Below, one piece after another: positions 28,599-39,667 of a stretch of DNA of 64,000 bases. The DNA comes from Vibrio anguillarum (GTDB lineage Bacteria; Pseudomonadota; Gammaproteobacteria; Enterobacterales; Vibrionaceae). Position 1 is the stretch's first letter. Every line of letters begins with the position of its first letter. Under the pieces are notes generated by a model that was not told the origin of the DNA, ran no database searches, and worked only from the letters and a program-made list of their open reading frames with translations. The position numbers were made by a program, and so were the translations under genes. The stretch lies in the NCBI RefSeq assembly GCF_001989995.2, contig NZ_JAHGUP010000025.1:124001-188000 (forward strand). The letters are read 5' to 3'.

Positions 28599-28628
28599 AA
28601 AAAGGGTTAGCAAACGCTAACCCTTTTT
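28599..28628. terminator. Bidirectional terminator, AGCS symporter / SatP
   Basis: Perfect 13-bp stem AAAAAGGGTTAGC / GCTAACCCTTTTT with loop AAAC, followed by further T residues. It serves both converging genes. Confidence 0.9.
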
Positions 28629-28646
28629 CTTTTTCATCAACCCGTA

Positions 28647-29255
28647 TTAGGCTGCGATTTCTTGTGTCGTCAACTTTTCGACAACAGCGTTTTGCGCTTT
28701 CTTTTCACCAATCGGCAAAATAACACGGCCGTATTCGTTATTCAGAACTTGAGCCATTGCAAAATAAATCGCACTTGCGCCACAGAAGATACCTTCAAAG
28801 CCGGCAATCGTGCCGATAAGCTCGCTACCAGTGAAATCACGCGCCGCTAGCAAAGCAAATAGAATGGTCAGTGAGCCGAATACCACTTGTTTAGCTCGTG
28901 GGTAGCACAATGAACCGATAAACATGAAACCAGTGAAAATACCCCACAACGCTAAGTACCAACCCATAAAATGAGCAGGGCTTGCTGGTAGTCCCATGTA
29001 TGGCATGACAATCAGTCCAACCAATGTGAGCCAAAATAGACCGTAAGAGGTAAACGCTGTGGTGCCAAAAGTGTCACCACGTTTGAAACACATGATACCC
29101 ACGATGACTTGACTTAAACCACCGTAGAAAATACCCATCGCCAAAATCATAGAGTCGATAGGGAAAAAGCCTGCGTTATGGATATTAAGCAGGATAGTCG
29201 TCATGCCAAAACCCATTAGGCCTAGCGGCGCTGGATTGGCCAATTTAGTAGACAT
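28647..29255 (-). CDS. Acetate/succinate uptake transporter, GPR1/FUN34/YaaH (SatP) family
   Basis: A 202-residue membrane protein with six predicted helices. The start matches the family: [20 protein letters not shown], containing the NPAPLGL motif that forms part of the substrate path. Such proteins import acetate and succinate as protonated species or with protons. The ATG at 29255 is preceded by AAGG nine bases upstream; an upstream frame adding 40 residues would be non-family sequence. Monocistronic and convergent with the AGCS gene. Acetate import links functionally to the glyoxylate gene aceA at the other end of the window. Confidence 0.9.
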   Translation of the reverse strand: MSTKLANPAPLGLMGFGMTTILLNIHNAGFFPIDSMILAMGIFYGGLSQVIVGIMCFKRGDTFGTTAFTSYGLFWLTLVGLIVMPYMGLPASPAHFMGWYLALWGIFTGFMFIGSLCYPRAKQVVFGSLTILFALLAARDFTGSELIGTIAGFEGIFCGASAIYFAMAQVLNNEYGRVILPIGEKKAQNAVVEKLTTQEIAA

Positions 29256-29434
29256 TCGCGAGTACCTTAAAAAATGTTGATAAAAATTACGCGCGGATTT
29301 TAGTGGAGTAGCACACAAAATGGAAAGAACGTTAACGAAAACTAAGATTGTAAATTTAACCACTTGATTATTCAAAAAGAGAGCAGAACAACCGAATTCG
29401 ATCGTGCTGCTCTCCTTTTGCTAAATGTTACTCT

Positions 29435-31123
29435 CTATTGACAGTTTATTTCATCCCAAAACCAGTTACTTTGCGTGGGTGATTCCCATACTCCGGGGTT
29501 ATTTTTAGCCATAAAACACTTTCCATTATGCGTAATTTTATCGCCATTTTTTGCAACAGTAACCCCTGCAACCCAGCTTGAAAAATCACTGCTTGGTGGC
29601 GTAGGCTCTGGCGTGACGGGCGGTTCTGGCTCGGTGACCACTGGTGGTGGCTCAACAGGGTCAGGTGTTGTGGGCGCTGTTGGTTCACCCGTAATAAGCT
29701 TCCAAGGATCACCTTGAGTGGGTTCATTACCTTGTGACCACCACTTAGCTTCATAAGTAGCGCCTTTATAGCTCACCTTATCGCCCGTGTTATATACCTT
29801 TGTCGCTTCCCAGCCGACGATGCCATCCACTGGCGGCTCTGGTGGCGTACCGGGATCAATCGCATCCACAACACGCACTTGGGGCCAGCTAGAATGTGAA
29901 CCATAAAAGTTAGTCACACATTTTTCGTAATCACCAGCAACAAGGGCTGAATACGCAGTTTGGAAACCAACCAGTTCACATTCAAACGAGTAGCCACCTG
30001 GGCGATCAGAGTAATATTTCCAATTACCATCCCAGTTGGTATACAGCACATCCGTCGCACCGTTCAAATTTAAGCTACCGTAAGGCGTTTGCTGCCAACA
30101 GGTATTCTTTTCATCTGACTCAATCGGTATTTGATAATGATCCGCTAGCCCTTCCCAGTAGCGAATGCGATTAACCGGTTGACCTTTATCTTTGTTCTGT
30201 TCACCGCACTCAATGCCGCCATTGATAACGTTAATTGTGGTGCCAAAACCATAGCCAATACCAGCATCGCTTTCACGTTGCGAAGGTGTCCATGTACGGT
30301 CAATTACGTGCAACATTGCCGGTTTCGGTGCTTGAGGAGTTAAGAAGAACCAAATCGCTGAGGCTAAATTCAACCAAGAATCCGCTACTAATCCGGGGTT
30401 ATTGAGCAGTACTTTGGCATCACCATCAAACATCACTTCAGAAAAAGCGCCATAGTTGAAATGGTAAGAGAGCTGCTTCGCACCTCGACCAAAATAACCT
30501 TGCCCAGCGGCGCACGGCCAACGAGCATTTTGCCAATCATTTTGGCCACAACCGGTTGTGTAGCCACTTTGCCCTTCAGACCAACCCATTTCACGCACAT
30601 GAACCAATGCTTGCTGCCACTCTTCAAGCCTATTCGGGTTATCAGATACGTTATCTTTCGCAATGTGACCACCCGTTTCTTGTGAGAAATGGGCAAAAGC
30701 CGTCACAATGGATTTTTTACAAATTGCGTCTGAATCTCGGCCATCCGTATATTCGCCACAAAACGCGGGGAATTTGCCAATTGCCCGTAAGAAGCGTGTG
30801 TAGGTGTATTCGGGAGCCGCCATTTGAGTTAAGAAATCCCACTCGTACTGTGGAAAGACTCGTTCAACACGCTTAACGTTTTCAGGGTTAGAACTTAAAC
30901 CCGGTACTATTGCTTCAACAATTGCATTCGAACGCGTTTCTAGTGCTTTCGACCAGATGGCATACATGGGATCCGCTGTTTTGGCTTTTTCTGCCGCTTG
31001 CAGCTCTACTTTAGAGACAATATAACCCGCGGAATTTTCAGGGTCAGGTAAGATATTTAACGCGTAACTGTTTGCGGCTAAGACACTGCTAATCAGCACG
31101 GCTAAATGCTTTGTTTTCAACAT
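29435..31123 (-). CDS. Secreted GH19 chitinase with two chitin-binding modules
   Basis: A 562-residue exported enzyme. A signal peptide covers residues 1-21 (cleavage after SYA). The GH19 catalytic domain spans about 60-380: HFSQETGG carries the acid E149, and GQGYFGRGAKQLSYHFNYG is the family signature. Two CBM5/12-type chitin-binding modules follow, at about 435-475 (aromatic KWWSQGNEP) and 520-561 (ending in a Cys), joined by a Pro/Thr/Glu-rich linker. Cysteines suggest disulfides, fitting secretion. It endo-cleaves chitin, a major carbon source for vibrios. No downstream partner gene is present. Confidence 0.93.
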   Translation of the reverse strand: MLKTKHLAVLISSVLAANSYALNILPDPENSAGYIVSKVELQAAEKAKTADPMYAIWSKALETRSNAIVEAIVPGLSSNPENVKRVERVFPQYEWDFLTQMAAPEYTYTRFLRAIGKFPAFCGEYTDGRDSDAICKKSIVTAFAHFSQETGGHIAKDNVSDNPNRLEEWQQALVHVREMGWSEGQSGYTTGCGQNDWQNARWPCAAGQGYFGRGAKQLSYHFNYGAFSEVMFDGDAKVLLNNPGLVADSWLNLASAIWFFLTPQAPKPAMLHVIDRTWTPSQRESDAGIGYGFGTTINVINGGIECGEQNKDKGQPVNRIRYWEGLADHYQIPIESDEKNTCWQQTPYGSLNLNGATDVLYTNWDGNWKYYSDRPGGYSFECELVGFQTAYSALVAGDYEKCVTNFYGSHSSWPQVRVVDAIDPGTPPEPPVDGIVGWEATKVYNTGDKVSYKGATYEAKWWSQGNEPTQGDPWKLITGEPTAPTTPDPVEPPPVVTEPEPPVTPEPTPPSSDFSSWVAGVTVAKNGDKITHNGKCFMAKNNPGVWESPTQSNWFWDEINCQ

Positions 31124-31295
31124 ATCAATCCCTTATTTTTTGCTTAGTGGGTACGGTGAAAATAGTATGGATAGCCGAGCCATTGTTGACAGTGAAACTT
31201 ATTAATTAAATGTCAAAATGCGAGTGGTTTCATCATGATGTAAACCAATTATCGTACGGCGACATCGCCCTTTGAAGGCAAGTCGATAAATATGA

Positions 31296-31323
31296 AAAAG
31301 CCTCAAAAAAGCTTGAGGCTTTT
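31296..31323 (-). terminator. thiD terminator
   Basis: Stem AAAAGCCTCAA / TTGAGGCTTTT with loop AAAAGC, about 80 bases beyond the thiD stop; read on the minus strand it ends in a T-run. It is the only structure I recognise in the 31124-31403 spacer, which must also hold the chitinase promoter. Confidence 0.85.
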
Positions 31324-31403
31324 AGAGTTCAATCTATTTTTCATCAGGTTAAGTGAACAACCAATGCCTCAAATTTCTCAAGCATCATCGCACCGGCAAT
31401 GGC

Positions 31404-32261
31404 TTAGCGCACATGAGCGTGGCCAGTAAAAAAGTGATGAACTGGGCCGCGACCTTGGCCAACATCCAGTTCATCGGCATAGCCAATGGCTTGCGATATG
31501 TACTGCTTAGCCAAATACACGGATTTGTGCAGGTTATTTCCTTGAGCAAGATAAGAAGCGATCGCAGAAGAGAGCGTGCAACCCGTCCCATGGGTATTTT
31601 GGGTTGGAAAACGCTTCGCACTGAGTAATTCTGACGAAGATTGCATGATCAAAAGATCGTTGCTGTTTTCATCTTGTTCTAAATGCCCACCTTTTAGCAG
31701 CACCGCCTTTGCACCCAACGCTCGTAAATCAGCCACCATACCGCTCATTTCGACTCCAGATTGAGGAACCGGCTTGCCAGTAAGTACTGCTCCCTCAAAT
31801 AAATTGGGGGTAATGATGTCAGCCAAAGGGATCAACATTTCTTTTAATGTACTGATTGCCGATTGCTCAAGTAATAAATCACCACTGGTCGCCACCATCA
31901 CGGGGTCTATCACAAGGCTCTTGGGTTGGTATTGCTGCATTTTGTTGGCAACGATCTTGATGATACTGGCATCGGCTAGCATGCCAATTTTAACGGCCAC
32001 GATCTTCAAGTCGCTAAAGACGGCATCTAACTGGCTTTCGATATGATCAAGTGGAATAGGGAAAATGGCGGAAACGCCTTGAGTATTTTGTGAAGTAATG
32101 GCGGTAATAACGGAACACGCGAAACTGCCGGTTGCCGATATCGCTTTGATGTCGGCTTGAATGCCTGCCCCTCCACCGCTATCAGACCCTGCGATAGTAA
32201 GTACAACGGGTATGTTTAATCGCGTCGTTTCTTGAGTATGTTTCTGTATTGGGTGTGCCAT
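31404..32261 (-). CDS. thiD: Hydroxymethylpyrimidine (phosphate) kinase ThiD
   Basis: A 285-residue ribokinase-fold kinase that phosphorylates HMP and HMP-phosphate in thiamine synthesis. GSDSGGGAGIQAD near residue 29 binds the pyrimidine, and THGTGCTLSSAIA near residue 230 holds the anion hole and catalytic Asp region. TAGGAG five bases before the ATG at 32261 sets the start. It is preceded by a TPP riboswitch, so expression should fall when thiamine pyrophosphate is plentiful. Unlike clustered thi operons it is alone here. Confidence 0.93.
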   Translation of the reverse strand: MAHPIQKHTQETTRLNIPVVLTIAGSDSGGGAGIQADIKAISATGSFACSVITAITSQNTQGVSAIFPIPLDHIESQLDAVFSDLKIVAVKIGMLADASIIKIVANKMQQYQPKSLVIDPVMVATSGDLLLEQSAISTLKEMLIPLADIITPNLFEGAVLTGKPVPQSGVEMSGMVADLRALGAKAVLLKGGHLEQDENSNDLLIMQSSSELLSAKRFPTQNTHGTGCTLSSAIASYLAQGNNLHKSVYLAKQYISQAIGYADELDVGQGRGPVHHFFTGHAHVR

Positions 32262-32376
32262 GGTCGCTCCTATGACAGACATACAGGAACTGACTTTGAC
32301 CGTGATTTGAAAAGTTCGGTAATCGAATTTACAAAGGTTAGCCGTTGTTATTCGGCTGGTGACAAAGTGCTCATAG

Positions 32377-32462
32377 TTCCCTACGTCAGTATTAACTGAA
32401 TCAGGTTCGACGGGTCTCGAATTTCGATCTCAGCCGATGCAGAATCTGCATCGGCTCCCCGA
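32377..32462 (-). ncRNA. TPP riboswitch (thi box) upstream of thiD
   Basis: Read on the minus strand, the element starts GGGGAGCC, has a long P3-like stem (GCCGATGCAG against CTGCATCGGC), then the conserved CTGAGA, GACCCGTCGAACCTGAT, GTTAATAC and the closing GACGTAGGGAA. All the conserved thi-box segments are present in order. It ends about 115 bases before the thiD start, leaving room for an expression platform; a small AGCCG/CGGCT hairpin lies at 32340-32357. No T-run terminator is seen, so control is probably at translation initiation. Confidence 0.93.
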
Positions 32463-32519
32463 CTATTTCGCAGCAATCATAACAGGGCACTCACCGAAGG
32501 AGTACGCTTTTCTGGAGGA

Positions 32520-34073
32520 TTATTCCCACTCAATCGTTGCTGGTGGCTTACCTGAAATATCGTAAACCACACGAGAAATACCATTCACTTCATTGATGAT
32601 ACGGTTAGAAACCTTACCCAAGAACTCATAAGGCAGGTGCGCCCAATGTGCTGTCATAAAGTCAATGGTTTCCACAGCGCGTAGCGATACAACCCAATCG
32701 TATTTACGTCCATCACCCATAACGCCTACTGAACGAACAGGTAAGAAAACCGTGAAAGCTTGTGACACTTTGTTATACAGATCAGCGGCATGCAGCTCTT
32801 CAATGAAAATAGCATCGGCGCGGCGCAGCAAATCACAGTACTCTTTCTTCACTTCGCCCAACACGCGTACGCCAAGGCCAGGGCCTGGGAACGGATGGCG
32901 GTAAAGCATGTTGTAAGGCAGGCCAAGCTCTAGGCCAATCTTGCGTACTTCATCTTTGAAAAGCTCACGCAGTGGTTCAACCAATCCCATTTCCATATCA
33001 TCAGGCAAACCGCCAACGTTATGGTGAGATTTAATCACGTGCGCTTTACCTGTTTTAGAGGCAGCCGATTCAATCACATCTGGGTAAATCGTGCCTTGCG
33101 CAAGCCATTTCGCATTTTTCAATTTCTTTGATTCTTCATCGAAGATATCAACAAACACATGGCCGATGATTTTGCGTTTCGCTTCCGGATCAGACTCACC
33201 TTGCAGTGCGTTGAGGAAACGATCTTCTGCATTAACATGAATGATGTTTAAACCAAACTTGTTGCCAAACATATCCATTACTTGCTGAGCTTCATTCAGA
33301 CGCAATAGGCCGTTATCAACGAATACGCAGGTTAATTTATCGCCAATCGCTCGGTGAGCCAGCATCGCCACAACTGACGAATCTACACCACCCGATAGGC
33401 CAAGGATCACCTCATCGTCGCCGACTTGCTCTTTAATACGAGCAACTGCATCTTCGATGATAGACTCAGCCGTCCATAGACGCTCACAACCACAAACGTT
33501 GAGAACGAAATTCTCAAGCATTTTTAGACCGTTTTTGGTGTGCGTGACTTCTGGGTGAAACTGCACGCCATAATATTTTTTCTCTTCATTCGCCATTGCC
33601 GCATAAGGACAAGTTTCCGTTTGCGCTGTTTTAACAAAATCAGTCGGAATTTGCACCACTTTATCACCATGGCTCATCCAAACATCTTGCGTTAGCTCAA
33701 GGTCGCTAAACAGGGCCGATTCACCCATTAGCTGTACAGCTGCATAACCAAATTCACGTTCCTCAGAACTGGCCACTTTTCCGCCCAACTGTTCAGCCAT
33801 GGTTTGCATGCCATAGCAAACACCAAACACAGGTACGCCAGAATCAAACACATATTGTGGCGCACGCGGAGAGTTGGCTTCAGTCACACTTTCAGGACCA
33901 CCAGAAAGAATAATGCCATCTGGGTTGAATTCACGGATGTCTGCTTCTTCAACATCCCAGCTCCACAGCTCACAATAAACACCGATTTCGCGAACACGGC
34001 GGGCAACCAGTTGTGTGTACTGAGAGCCGAAATCTAAGATCAGAATACGTTGGTCATGGATATCTTTAGTCAT
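32520..34073 (-). CDS. guaA: GMP synthase GuaA
   Basis: A 517-residue enzyme that aminates XMP to GMP using glutamine and ATP. The N-terminal glutamine amidotransferase has the catalytic Cys in GVCYGMQ and the His/Glu pair in HPEVTHT. The ATP-pyrophosphatase domain has [11 protein letters not shown], and the C-terminal dimerisation domain ends in the invariant PPATIEWE. Length is that of the family. It follows guaB by 81 bases with an intercistronic hairpin. Confidence 0.97.
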   Translation of the reverse strand: MTKDIHDQRILILDFGSQYTQLVARRVREIGVYCELWSWDVEEADIREFNPDGIILSGGPESVTEANSPRAPQYVFDSGVPVFGVCYGMQTMAEQLGGKVASSEEREFGYAAVQLMGESALFSDLELTQDVWMSHGDKVVQIPTDFVKTAQTETCPYAAMANEEKKYYGVQFHPEVTHTKNGLKMLENFVLNVCGCERLWTAESIIEDAVARIKEQVGDDEVILGLSGGVDSSVVAMLAHRAIGDKLTCVFVDNGLLRLNEAQQVMDMFGNKFGLNIIHVNAEDRFLNALQGESDPEAKRKIIGHVFVDIFDEESKKLKNAKWLAQGTIYPDVIESAASKTGKAHVIKSHHNVGGLPDDMEMGLVEPLRELFKDEVRKIGLELGLPYNMLYRHPFPGPGLGVRVLGEVKKEYCDLLRRADAIFIEELHAADLYNKVSQAFTVFLPVRSVGVMGDGRKYDWVVSLRAVETIDFMTAHWAHLPYEFLGKVSNRIINEVNGISRVVYDISGKPPATIEWE

Positions 34074-34104
34074 TTAAGGTCAATCTCAATCATTAATGTA
34101 GTGG

Positions 34105-34127
34105 ATGGGGAGCATCGCGCTCCCCAT
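34105..34127 (-). other. Intercistronic hairpin guaB-guaA
   Basis: Perfect 9-bp GC-rich stem ATGGGGAGC / GCTCCCCAT with loop ATCGC and no T-run. It may stabilise the guaB message or partially attenuate guaA. Confidence 0.5.
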
Positions 34128-34154
34128 AAGCTTCAAGCTATTCGTGGTTCGTCA

Positions 34155-35618
34155 TTAACCCAAGCGGTAGTTTGGCGCTTCTTTGGTAATTTGAACGTCG
34201 TGCACGTGTGACTCTTTCATACCTGCACCAGAGATACGAACAAACTCGGCTTTAGTGCGCAGATCTTCGATAGTGGCCGAGCCAGTTAAGCCCATGCTTG
34301 AGCGTAAACCACCCATTTGTTGATGAACGATCTCTTTTAGACGGCCTCGATAAGCGATACGACCTTCGATCCCTTCAGGTACAAGCTTGTCAGCTGCATT
34401 GTCAGATTGGAAATAACGATCAGAAGAGCCTTGAGACATTGCACCCAGCGAACCCATACCGCGGTAAGCTTTATATGAACGGCCTTGGAACAAAATAACT
34501 TCACCCGGAGCTTCTTCAGTACCCGCAAACATGGAGCCGACCATCACACAAGATGCACCAGCAGCAATCGCTTTACAAATATCGCCAGAAAAGCGAATAC
34601 CGCCATCAGCAATCACAGGAATACCGTATTGATCAGCCACTTCAACTGCATCAGAAATCGCCGTAATTTGAGGAACACCAACACCCGTTACAATACGCGT
34701 TGTACAGATTGAACCCGGGCCAATACCGACTTTGACCGCGCTTACGCCCGCGTCAATTAGAGCTTTCGCACCGGCACCCGTTGCAACATTGCCGCCGATA
34801 ATATCGAGATCAGGATAAGCGGCGCGCGTTTCACGAATACGGTTAAGTACACCTTCTGAATGGCCATGAGAAGAGTCAATCAGTAGAACATCCACTCCCG
34901 CTTCCACTAATGCTTTTACGCGCTCTTCATTGCCAGCACCGGCACCAACAGCCGCACCAACACGTAAACGCCCTTGTTCATCTTTACAAGCATTCGGTTT
35001 GCGTTCTGCTTTATGGAAATCTTTCGCGGTGATCATACCAGTCAGTTTGAATTCATCATTCACTACCAAGACTTTTTCAACACGCGCTTTGTGCATGCGC
35101 TCTTGTACATCCTGACGAGATGCACCCTCTTTAACTGTGGCTAAGCGATCTTTTGGTGTCATGACTGCTTCAACTTTTTTTGTTAAATCAGTAACAAAGC
35201 GAATATCGCGGCCGGTGATGATACCGACAAGCTCATTGTGATCGCTCACCACAGGGAAACCGGCAAAACCATGTTTCTCTGTCAAAGCAATCACATCTTG
35301 AATGGTTGCATCAGGGCGAACTGTTACTGGCGCAGTGACTACACCCGCTTCAAAAATTTTGACAAGACGGACTTGTTCAGCCTGCTCTTCAATGGGCATA
35401 TTTTTGTGGATAAAACCAATACCACCCTCTTGGGCAAGAGCGATCGCAAGGCGAGCCTCTGTCACTGTATCCATAGAAGCTGAGATCATCGGAATGTTCA
35501 GTGTGATATTTTTGGTCAGCTGAGTATGGAGATCGGCTGTGTTTGGGAGAACGGTGGAGTGTGCTGGTACGAGAAGAACATCATCGAATGTCAGCGCTTC
35601 TTTGGCAATTCTTAGCAT
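34155..35618 (-). CDS. guaB: IMP dehydrogenase GuaB
   Basis: A 487-residue enzyme catalysing the NAD-dependent oxidation of IMP to XMP, the committed step to guanine nucleotides. The catalytic loop is [13 protein letters not shown], the phosphate site [14 protein letters not shown], and a pair of CBS domains is inserted at about residues 90-205. The start at 35618 ([15 protein letters not shown]) matches the family; the longer frame uses a TTG two codons earlier. First gene of guaBA, divergent from xseA with a 230-base spacer in which I see no clear PurR box. Confidence 0.97.
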   Translation of the reverse strand: MLRIAKEALTFDDVLLVPAHSTVLPNTADLHTQLTKNITLNIPMISASMDTVTEARLAIALAQEGGIGFIHKNMPIEEQAEQVRLVKIFEAGVVTAPVTVRPDATIQDVIALTEKHGFAGFPVVSDHNELVGIITGRDIRFVTDLTKKVEAVMTPKDRLATVKEGASRQDVQERMHKARVEKVLVVNDEFKLTGMITAKDFHKAERKPNACKDEQGRLRVGAAVGAGAGNEERVKALVEAGVDVLLIDSSHGHSEGVLNRIRETRAAYPDLDIIGGNVATGAGAKALIDAGVSAVKVGIGPGSICTTRIVTGVGVPQITAISDAVEVADQYGIPVIADGGIRFSGDICKAIAAGASCVMVGSMFAGTEEAPGEVILFQGRSYKAYRGMGSLGAMSQGSSDRYFQSDNAADKLVPEGIEGRIAYRGRLKEIVHQQMGGLRSSMGLTGSATIEDLRTKAEFVRISGAGMKESHVHDVQITKEAPNYRLG

Positions 35619-35848
35619 TTGCAATATCTCACAATTAAGAGGAGTGAATAAAAGGTAAATCCAAGTTGTCTCAATTTGCCCTAATACACAATGAACAGGA
35701 TAAATCGATTTGGATTTGATATTGCGGTCGGATTATACGCCCGAGGCAATCGCTTGACCACTCATTTTTTAATTTTTAATTTGCATTCCAACCCTTGATA
35801 TGTATTATATTGCCGCTAATTTCCATACCCTCGTCTAGGGGATTAGCC

Positions 35849-37180
35849 TTGCCTTCTTTGACCAACGAAAACATCTACACTGTCTCTCGTCTCAATGCTG
35901 AAGTACGCCTGTTACTTGAAAATGAAATGGGCATTGTGTGGCTCGTTGGTGAAATATCGAACTTCTCCGCTCCGGTTTCTGGCCATTGGTATCTCTCACT
36001 CAAAGATTCTCGCGCGCAGGTAAAATGTGCGATGTTCAAAGGCAATAATCGCTTTGTGAGCTTCAAACCTAAAAATGGCCAGCAGGTACTTGTTAAAGCG
36101 CGTCTTTCTCTTTATGAACCCAGAGGTGACTACCAAGTCATTATCGAGAGTATGCAACCCGAAGGGGATGGTCGTCTCCAGCAAGAGTTTGAAAAGCTGA
36201 AGATGCAGTTGGCCGCGGAAGGGCTGTTTGCACAATCCAATAAGTGCCCCTTGCCGGAAAATCCTCAATGCGTCGGAGTTATTACTTCAAAAACTGGCGC
36301 AGCCCTGTTTGATATTCTTGATGTGCTCAAGCGGCGCGATCCAAGCTTGCCCGTCATCATTTATCCTACACTGGTTCAAGGCGAACAAGCGGCCATTCAA
36401 ATTGCTCAAGCAATTGGTAGAGCAAATGCGAGGCAAGAGTGTGACGTATTGATTGTGGGTCGCGGTGGCGGTTCTTTAGAGGACTTATGGTGTTTTAACC
36501 ACGAGATCGTAGCGCGCACAATTGCCGCGAGTCAAATCCCAATTATCAGTGCCGTCGGGCATGAAATCGATGTGACGATTGCTGATTTTGTGGCTGACGT
36601 ACGTGCCCCAACCCCCTCCGCTGCTGCAGAATTAGTCAGCCGAGACAACAGTAATAAGCGGCAAGCTTTCGCCTCATACCAGCACAAGCTACAAAGTGCG
36701 ATGCGCTATTACACCAGTCAACAAGCGCATCATTTACGCGCTTTGGTTCACGCGCTAGAGAAACAGCACCCCACTTATCGCTTGCAGCGTCAAAGCCAAC
36801 AACTTGATGACACAGAAATGCGCCTACAGCGGGCGATACAGCGCTATATTTCGACTCAGCGCGAGCACATTGGCCAGCAATACCATCAACTGCAGTTGCA
36901 TTCTCCCGTACAAACCTTGGCGAAGCAGCAGCATCGACTAGCCAAAAGCGAGCAACGATTACTGGACGTAATGGAGAAAAAACTCCTGCGCACAGCACAC
37001 CGTTTAACGCTAGCCGCAGAGAAGCTTGACGCAGTAAGCCCATTAGCGACACTAAAACGAGGCTATTCGATCACGCGAGATAGCTCAGGCAAAGTGATTC
37101 ACCGCGCTCGTGATCTAAAAACCGGCGATCAATTGATCACGCGAGTGGCGGATGGCGAAGTTTTCTCTACCGTCAATTAA
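35849..37180 (+). CDS. xseA: Exodeoxyribonuclease VII large subunit XseA
   Basis: A 443-residue subunit of the single-strand-specific exonuclease that trims DNA to oligonucleotides in repair. An N-terminal OB-fold ([20 protein letters not shown]) binds DNA; the catalytic core has [14 protein letters not shown] and [20 protein letters not shown]; a long coiled coil follows (about 260-390). The start is TTG at 35849, six bases after AGGGGA; the frame extends 18 codons further upstream without family similarity. Divergent from guaBA, as in enterobacteria. Confidence 0.95.
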   Translation: MPSLTNENIYTVSRLNAEVRLLLENEMGIVWLVGEISNFSAPVSGHWYLSLKDSRAQVKCAMFKGNNRFVSFKPKNGQQVLVKARLSLYEPRGDYQVIIESMQPEGDGRLQQEFEKLKMQLAAEGLFAQSNKCPLPENPQCVGVITSKTGAALFDILDVLKRRDPSLPVIIYPTLVQGEQAAIQIAQAIGRANARQECDVLIVGRGGGSLEDLWCFNHEIVARTIAASQIPIISAVGHEIDVTIADFVADVRAPTPSAAAELVSRDNSNKRQAFASYQHKLQSAMRYYTSQQAHHLRALVHALEKQHPTYRLQRQSQQLDDTEMRLQRAIQRYISTQREHIGQQYHQLQLHSPVQTLAKQQHRLAKSEQRLLDVMEKKLLRTAHRLTLAAEKLDAVSPLATLKRGYSITRDSSGKVIHRARDLKTGDQLITRVADGEVFSTVN

Positions 37181-37184
37181 TCAC

Positions 37185-37409
37185 TTAATCCTGTGCTTGA
37201 AACTCAAATCGAATCTTAGATTTTGATTTGAGCTCATTGCATGAATTACAGAAAAAATTTGCCGCGCCACACGCCTGCAATTTCTCCAGCTCCGAATCAC
37301 ACTCAGGGCAAAAACCAATTTTGTTAAAGTGATGTTTGCACTGAGTACAATGGTAACGCCCATCCCATGCCAGTGGATTTTGGCAACAAGGGCAAAGATT
37401 TTCCTGCAT
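37185..37409 (-). CDS. yfgJ: Zinc-ribbon protein YfgJ-like
   Basis: A 74-residue protein with four cysteine pairs: CPCC, CTQC, CPEC and CNSC plus a lone Cys, enough for two zinc ribbons. It matches E. coli YfgJ in size, cysteine pattern and position near der and xseA. Function unknown. GGGA precedes the ATG at 37409 by five bases. The stop is four bases from the xseA stop, so the genes converge with almost no spacer. Confidence 0.78.
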   Translation of the reverse strand: MQENLCPCCQNPLAWDGRYHCTQCKHHFNKIGFCPECDSELEKLQACGAANFFCNSCNELKSKSKIRFEFQAQD

Positions 37410-38030
37410 ATTGATCCCATCTCTCTTTGTGTCTTTCACATAACATCTTTCACATAGTGTGATTTTGGTAGATGTTTTATATCGTTCGTTTTAATAGATA
37501 GCTCGTTTGCGTAGATAGATCGTGCATGTGATAGCCGACACTTCATCAAACGGCACGTATGGTCTCGGATTATCGAGAGTTCAGCTTTGATCTCTATCAC
37601 AATACCTTCAGGCTCACCAACCACCTCATACACATTAGGCTATGATCGATAAAAGATCTCAGCCTGATCATTTGCTTTATCTGCTCCGTTCAGCGATCTA
37701 CTCTCAAAAGAACATTTATATAACCACGCACCGAAAGCATAAGTTACATATTCTGCATATGGATTTATAACGATATAAAGCTCTACGTAATAACTAAAAA
37801 ATCAAAGAAATCAGGATATATGGAAATGATCTTTTGGCGAAATATTCTACTCATTTTGTTTGATAGTTATACAAAGCAGCAACGTTGCCATGCTCTGTTT
37901 TTCTCTCAATCATTTTGGTACTGCACTTCATTTCCAGACCGCCACGTTAAGTGAGGCTCTATCGCCAATGATAAATTTTAGGCAAAAAAATACCCAAGTC
38001 TAAGCTTGGGTATTTCAGTTATGAGGAAGG
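37410..38030. other. Long spacer between yfgJ and der
   Basis: A 621-base spacer of low GC. It holds the der terminator (37984-38015) and the yfgJ promoter. A 65-codon frame at 37436-37633 (minus) lacks a ribosome site and family similarity. I see no tRNA, riboswitch or repeat. A small RNA or a gene remnant is possible, but nothing supports a specific call. Confidence 0.4.
37984..38015 (-). terminator. der terminator
   Basis: Stem AAATACCCAAG / CTTGGGTATTT with loop TCTAAG, 16 bases after the der stop; the minus strand continues into a seven-base T-run. Confidence 0.9.
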
Positions 38031-39518
38031 CTACTTGCTGCGTCCTTTCATCATCGTCATTAAGCGTTTACGTTTACGCTCTTGAGATAAGGTCAGCTTA
38101 TTCACTTTTCCTTCAAATGGGTTATCACTGCTTTGGAACTGGATACGAATAGGCGTACCCATGATTTCTAAAGACTTACGGTAATAGTTCATCAAATAAC
38201 GTTTGTAAGAATCTGGCAGCTCATTCACCAAGTTACCGTGTACAACGATAATCGGCGGGTTATAACCACCTGCGTGAGCGTATTTAAGTTTTACGCGGCG
38301 GCTACGAACCATAGGCGGTTGGTGATCATCGGTTGCCATTTTAAGAATGCGAGTCAATACCGATGTGCCGACACGTGTTGTCGCCGATTTGTATGCTTCT
38401 TGAACCGACTCAAATAGATGACCAACACCTGTACCATGCAGTGCAGAGATAAAGTGGATACGAGCAAAATCGACAAAACCTAAACGGCGATCGAGCTCTT
38501 TCTTGACACGTTCTTTGACGTCGTTATCGAGCCCATCCCACTTATTGACTGCAAGCACTATCGAACGTCCGGCGTTTAGTGCAAAACCTAGCAGGCTAAG
38601 ATCTTGATCTGAGATATTCTCACGAGCGTCAATGACTAACAGAACAACGTTTGCATCTTCAACGGCTTTTAAGGTTTTGACGACCGAGAATTTTTCAACC
38701 GTTTCGTTAATGCGAGTACGACGACGCACGCCAGCAGTATCAATCAATACATACTCGCGCTCATCACGCATCATCGGGATGTAGATGGAGTCTCGCGTCG
38801 TTCCGGGCATGTCGTAAACCACAACACGCTCTTCACCGAGAATGCGGTTGGTGAGTGTCGATTTACCGACATTCGGACGGCCAATGATCGCCAGTTTTAT
38901 CGGCTGATCTTGCAGACGTTTGTATTCAGCTTCGGCTTCTTCTTCGGTGTAATCTAACTTTTCTTCTTCGGCATCTTCAAAGTCGGTTAGATCTTCGATT
39001 TCGCCTTCAGCCTGCTCGATCATTTCTTCAGCAAGTGGATTCAAAGCTCGGTCGATAAGGATCCCAACACCACGGCCATGAGCGGCAGCAATTTGGTACA
39101 TTTGATCGACGCCCAATTGCCAAAACTCAGCACTTGCAGCATCAGCGTCAATGCCATCCACTTTATTCACGACTAAAATAGCGCGCTTTTCAATCTTACG
39201 CAGATGTTGGGCGATCACTTCATCAGCCGCCGTTAAACCAGCGCGACCATCAACCATAAATAGCACAACATCAGCTTCATCAATCGCGGCCAATGACTGT
39301 TGAGCCATTTTCGTTTCTACACCCTCTTCACTACCATCAATACCGCCGGTATCGATAACAATGAAGTCGTGCTCACCCAATTTAGCTTGGCCATATTTAC
39401 GGTCACGCGTTAAACCGGGGAAATCCGCCACCAACGCATCGCGAGTGCGAGTTAATCGGTTAAACAACGTAGATTTACCGACATTGGGACGCCCAACAAG
39501 AGCAACAACAGGAACCAT
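38031..39518 (-). CDS. der: GTPase Der (EngA), ribosome assembly
   Basis: A 495-residue protein with two tandem GTPase domains: G1 motif GRPNVGKST at residues 9-17 and again near 212, each with its own NKVD/NKWD G4 motif. A KH-like C-terminal domain (TRILKMA..., [15 protein letters not shown]) binds rRNA. It assists maturation of the 50S subunit. An acidic linker ([18 protein letters not shown]) separates the domains, typical of gammaproteobacteria. AGAGG five bases before ATG at 39518; the longer frame adds 15 unsupported residues. Confidence 0.97.
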   Translation of the reverse strand: MVPVVALVGRPNVGKSTLFNRLTRTRDALVADFPGLTRDRKYGQAKLGEHDFIVIDTGGIDGSEEGVETKMAQQSLAAIDEADVVLFMVDGRAGLTAADEVIAQHLRKIEKRAILVVNKVDGIDADAASAEFWQLGVDQMYQIAAAHGRGVGILIDRALNPLAEEMIEQAEGEIEDLTDFEDAEEEKLDYTEEEAEAEYKRLQDQPIKLAIIGRPNVGKSTLTNRILGEERVVVYDMPGTTRDSIYIPMMRDEREYVLIDTAGVRRRTRINETVEKFSVVKTLKAVEDANVVLLVIDARENISDQDLSLLGFALNAGRSIVLAVNKWDGLDNDVKERVKKELDRRLGFVDFARIHFISALHGTGVGHLFESVQEAYKSATTRVGTSVLTRILKMATDDHQPPMVRSRRVKLKYAHAGGYNPPIIVVHGNLVNELPDSYKRYLMNYYRKSLEIMGTPIRIQFQSSDNPFEGKVNKLTLSQERKRKRLMTMMKGRSK

Positions 39519-39612
39519 ACTAACCTCTACAATATTTTCTCTTATGTAGTTATAGGTAAACACTTGCTAGCAAGCATTAAATTTTTACCTATAACCACAT
39601 CTACTTATTCAA

Positions 39613-39647
39613 TAAAACGGCCCCTAACTGTTACCAGCCAGGAGCCG
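39613..39647 (-). terminator. Hairpin/terminator between bamB and der
   Basis: On the minus strand a 13-bp stem with G-U pairs (CGGCTCCTGGCTG / CAGTTAGGGGCCG, loop GTAA) is followed by TTTTATT. It may end part of the upstream operon's transcripts before der. Confidence 0.6.
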
Positions 39648-39667
39648 AATGTGAATTATATCACGAT

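Noticed and set aside
37436..37633. 65-codon frame in the yfgJ-der spacer
   Set aside because: No ribosome site and no recognisable family; mentioned under the spacer only.
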